Shown piece after piece: positions 57,268-59,582 of a DNA stretch of 59,582 nt (positions within the stretch are counted from its first letter, which is position 1; each line of letters opens with the position of its first letter). The stretch comes from Tannerellaceae bacterium (GTDB lineage: Bacteria; Bacteroidota; Bacteroidia; Bacteroidales; Tannerellaceae): contig JAJQFE010000043.1 of NCBI GenBank assembly GCA_021201295.1, forward strand, positions 1 to 59,582, given 5' to 3'. The notes beneath the pieces were generated by a model that was given only the letters and a program-made list of their open reading frames with translations, was not told where the DNA came from and ran no database searches. The position numbers and the translations under genes are program-made.

Positions 57268-58576
57268 ATGACACAACAGGAAAAACAGATCAGTTATATA
57301 GGTCCCTTTATTACGATGATATTCCTTTTCTTTATCGTAGGGTTTCTTACGACAGCGAATACCCAGTTCCAGGGGCCGTTAAAAGAGGCCTTTTTAGAAG
57401 GGGTCGGTGACCTGAAGAACACCTTTGCTACCTTAATTACATTCTCCTGGTTCCTGGCTTATCCCCTGACTGGAGGAATAGGATCTGCCTTGACCACCAG
57501 GTACGGCTATAAAGGAACGTTGATCCGCTCGTTATTTATTATGATCGCCGGACTGGGATTCTTCTTTTTATCTTCTTTGTTTACTGTACATTTTCCAAAC
57601 GCCCATTTACATATAGGGAGCAACATCGTTTCCATCGGTTTTTTATCTTTTTAGTAGGTTTTTTTGTAGTTGGGGCTTCCGCCACTATTTTGCAGGTAGT
57701 GATCAATCCGTATCTAACCGCTTGTTTTGTAAGAGGTATACAACCTGTACAACGGCTGGCAATCGGTGGGTCGGCCAACTCGATAGGAACCACGATCGCA
57801 CCTTTTTTTGTGACAGGGATTGTATTCGGTGGCCTGGCGATGGAGGATGTCCAGGTAAGCCAGTTAATGATCCCTTTCTTTTCTTTAATGGTGATTATTT
57901 CACTGATCGTTACCATACTCTTTCGTTTGTCCTTACCGGATATAGAGGGGACGAAAGCAGCAGCCAGAGAAAATTAGAAAAAAGCATCTGGTCTTTCCGC
58001 CACCTGAAATTAGGGGTGATTGCGATCTTCTTTTATGTAGGAGTAGAAGTATGTATTGGCGCCAACATTAATCTATATGCCATAGAGCAGGAAAACCTCC
58101 ATGGGTCCTTCTCTTTCTTAGGGAATCATTCACTGTCGGTATTTGGTATCAATTTTGCTATTCCGGCCTTGATGGCGACTCTCTACTGGGGAGGTATGCT
58201 GATCGGACGGCTGGTCGGAAGTTCGTTGAGCCGCATCTCTCCCCGGATTCAGTTAACGGTTACTACCGTGTCCGCTACTGTGTTGACCTTATTGGCTATC
58301 CTGTTGAATAATCCCTGGTTACTGACTGCAGTAGGCCTGTTCCACTCTATCATGTGGGGAGCCATTTTTACCCTCTCTGTCAATAAACTGGGGAAATATA
58401 CATCGATTGCTTCCGGTGTCTTTATGATCGGCGTGGTAGGCGGAGCCATTCTTCCTCTTGTGCAAGGCATGGTCGCTGACTTGTTAGGTGGATGGAGATG
58501 GTCGTGGTTATTAGTTATCTTTGGGGAATTATTTATGTTATATTATGCTTTGATTGGGTCAAAGGTCAAGGAATAA
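57268..58576 (+). pseudogene. MFS sugar transporter (GluP/NagP-like), two frameshifts
   Basis: Twelve-helix sugar/proton symporter of the glucose/galactose (FucP-like) group, often the GlcNAc carrier in Bacteroidetes nag loci. The N-terminus FLFFIVGFLTTANTQFQGPLK and the loop with INPYLTAC are typical. One base is missing at a T5 run (57648-57652, expected T6: FLSFLVGFFVVGAS) and one at an A4 run (57970-57973, expected A5, in the central cytoplasmic loop REKLEKSIWSF). Correction gives about 436 residues. The frame is intact on either side of each lesion. It starts 32 bp after nagB. Confidence 0.87.
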
Positions 58577-58672
58577 GTAGTCCAAGGAGTTATCAGTCGC
58601 TCCGCTCCTTAGGAGTTAAGGAGACAGGAAAAACCACTTAACTCCTTTGACTACCTGACTCCTTTACCTACT
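58568..58672 (+). repeat. Intergenic repeat element, copy C
   Basis: Contains the 35-bp block (58589-58623) that is the exact reverse complement of 56427-56461, plus ACTTAACTCCTTTGACTACC, which pairs with its own left side. It follows the MFS stop and precedes the secreted protein gene. Confidence 0.8.
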
Positions 58673-58686
58673 AAAAAAATATGCTT

Positions 58687-59154
58687 ATGAAAAAAGTCCT
58701 TTATCTTCTCCTGTTCTCTGTCTGCTTTTTGCAGGGATGGGCACAGTATAAGGTGTCCCCGGCAAGAGACTGGGACAGATTTCCTCCGGAAGTGCAGAAG
58801 CCGGGGTTCGGTTCTCATACCTCTCAACTGGTTCAGATGGATAATGATCCGGCTTTGGAAGAGGTGATCCTGTTCAGTGCCCATAACGGACATTATCCCT
58901 ATTTTGACCTGTTCAAGAATTACTATGTTATCCTAGACCATTATACGAAAGAGGTAAAATATATTTCTGATGTAACGATCTCCACAGAGAGGGATCTTAT
59001 CCTGGAAGACCGGAATATGGACGGGAAATATGAATTGTACCGTCGTTATTTCCAGGATGGCCAATTCTCTACGGATGAATCCGGGAATAAACTTGCTGTT
59101 ACCTGGATGTATGACCGGATCGAATTTGATAGTCAGGAATGGAAGAATAACTAA
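58687..59154 (+). CDS. Secreted protein of unknown function
   Basis: A 155-residue protein with signal peptide MKKVLYLLLFSVCFLQGWAQ; an in-frame ATG at 58681 is also possible. The mature part is acidic with repeated MDNDP/DRNMDGKYE elements, which resemble FG-GAP/EF-like calcium loops (ALEEVILFSAHNGHYPYFDLF). No family is recognised with certainty. It sits between the MFS carrier and a GH18 gene (17-bp gap to the latter), suggesting a periplasmic or surface role in the same glycan pathway. Confidence 0.7.
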   Translation: MKKVLYLLLFSVCFLQGWAQYKVSPARDWDRFPPEVQKPGFGSHTSQLVQMDNDPALEEVILFSAHNGHYPYFDLFKNYYVILDHYTKEVKYISDVTISTERDLILEDRNMDGKYELYRRYFQDGQFSTDESGNKLAVTWMYDRIEFDSQEWKNN

Positions 59155-59171
59155 TCATAAAAAAGAAATCT

Positions 59172-59582
59172 ATGAGTTCACTAACAAAACTGCTCCTGTT
59201 TATAGGAATTTGTACCGGATGTACCCTGGGTAAAACAAGTAGTGAAGAACCGGTAGACTGCGGACACAAAAAAATAATTGTTGCCTATGTTACCTCATGG
59301 AGTGAGATCATGCCTGATCCGGCTTATATGACTCATATTAATTATGCGTTCGGACATGTCAATGATTCCTTTGATGGAGTAAGAATTGATCATGAAGAAC
59401 GGTTAAAAGCGATTGTCTCCCTGAAGCAAAACCATCCGGAGTTAGCAGTGCTTCTTTCCATCGGTGGCTGGGGCAGTGGCAGATTCAGTGAAATGGCTGC
59501 CGATGAACAGAACCGGAAACGTTTCGCTGCGGATTGCCAGCGGGTTGTAAAAGAATTCCAACTGGATGGGATTGATATAGAC
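59172..59582 (+). CDS. GH18 glycoside hydrolase lipoprotein, truncated by the window end
   Basis: First 137 codons of a chitinase/endo-beta-N-acetylglucosaminidase-like protein. It has a lipoprotein signal with Cys17 (LLLFIGICTGC), then VAYVTSW, INYAFGHV, the conserved SxGG motif in LLSIGGWG, and the start of the catalytic DGxDxDxE motif (DGIDID) exactly at the window edge. GH18 cleaves beta-1,4-linked GlcNAc; substrate (chitin, N-glycan core or other) cannot be told. It fits downstream metabolism by ROK and NagB enzymes. Confidence 0.88.
   Translation, partial: MSSLTKLLLFIGICTGCTLGKTSSEEPVDCGHKKIIVAYVTSWSEIMPDPAYMTHINYAFGHVNDSFDGVRIDHEERLKAIVSLKQNHPELAVLLSIGGWGSGRFSEMAADEQNRKRFAADCQRVVKEFQLDGIDID

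Overview
The window looks like chromosome of a Bacteroidales bacterium, probably in or near Tannerellaceae (Parabacteroides-like), although the genus is inferred from protein flavour only. Support comes from the TAnnTTTG promoter boxes, a SusC/SusD pair, a hybrid two-component system (HTCS), the DUF3098 gene beside ftsX and uppP, and overlapping ATGA gene junctions with little Shine-Dalgarno signal.

Layout. 161-5837 is a core plus-strand run: miaB, ftsX, DUF3098, uppP, truB, queA, folK. metK (6016-7302) has its own promoter and a SAM-II-like leader, and a strong bidirectional terminator separates it from minus-strand mlaE-mlaF and a lipoprotein gene. 10003-13806 is a cobalamin nucleotide-loop operon (cbiB, cobU, cobT, cobS, cobC) with cbiB and cobS frameshifted. 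A 127-bp perfect inverted repeat fills the next intergenic region (13889-14514). 14606-17851 (minus) holds a GT2 glycosyltransferase, a lipid A acyltransferase and mtaB; then come an acyl-CoA ligase and NDH-2. 21629-26729 (minus) is a decayed susD/susC pair. Divergent from it, 27385-32851 encodes a Gfo/Idh/MocA oxidoreductase, a membrane tetraheme cytochrome fused to a SUMF1 domain, a Tat-exported Gfo/Idh/MocA oxidoreductase and a Tat-exported TIM-barrel protein. This is the most unusual gene set here. 32853-34147 is a degenerate RIC/hemerythrin-like protein coupled to a LuxR regulator. 34171-40341 has a hydrolase, then a TonB receptor followed by hemN and hemG (both frameshifted). A sulfatase (nonsense codon), DUF2007, gdhA, an AmgK-RapZ fusion with a MurU-like nucleotidyltransferase, a phosphoesterase and a receiver-PPDK_N protein follow. 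51127-59582 is an amino-sugar locus: HTCS (nonsense codon), four 22-bp palindromic tandem repeats, ROK kinase, nagB, an MFS carrier (two frameshifts), a secreted protein and the start of a GH18 glycosidase.

A recurrent feature is damage. About a dozen single-base changes, nearly all in short homopolymers, and three in-frame stops break cbiB, cobS, susD, susC, hemN, hemG, a sulfatase, a small gene, the HTCS and the MFS carrier. The core genes are intact. This is either genuine decay of accessory functions or uncorrected homopolymer error; the sequence alone cannot settle it. Broken genes are annotated over their full reconstructed span.
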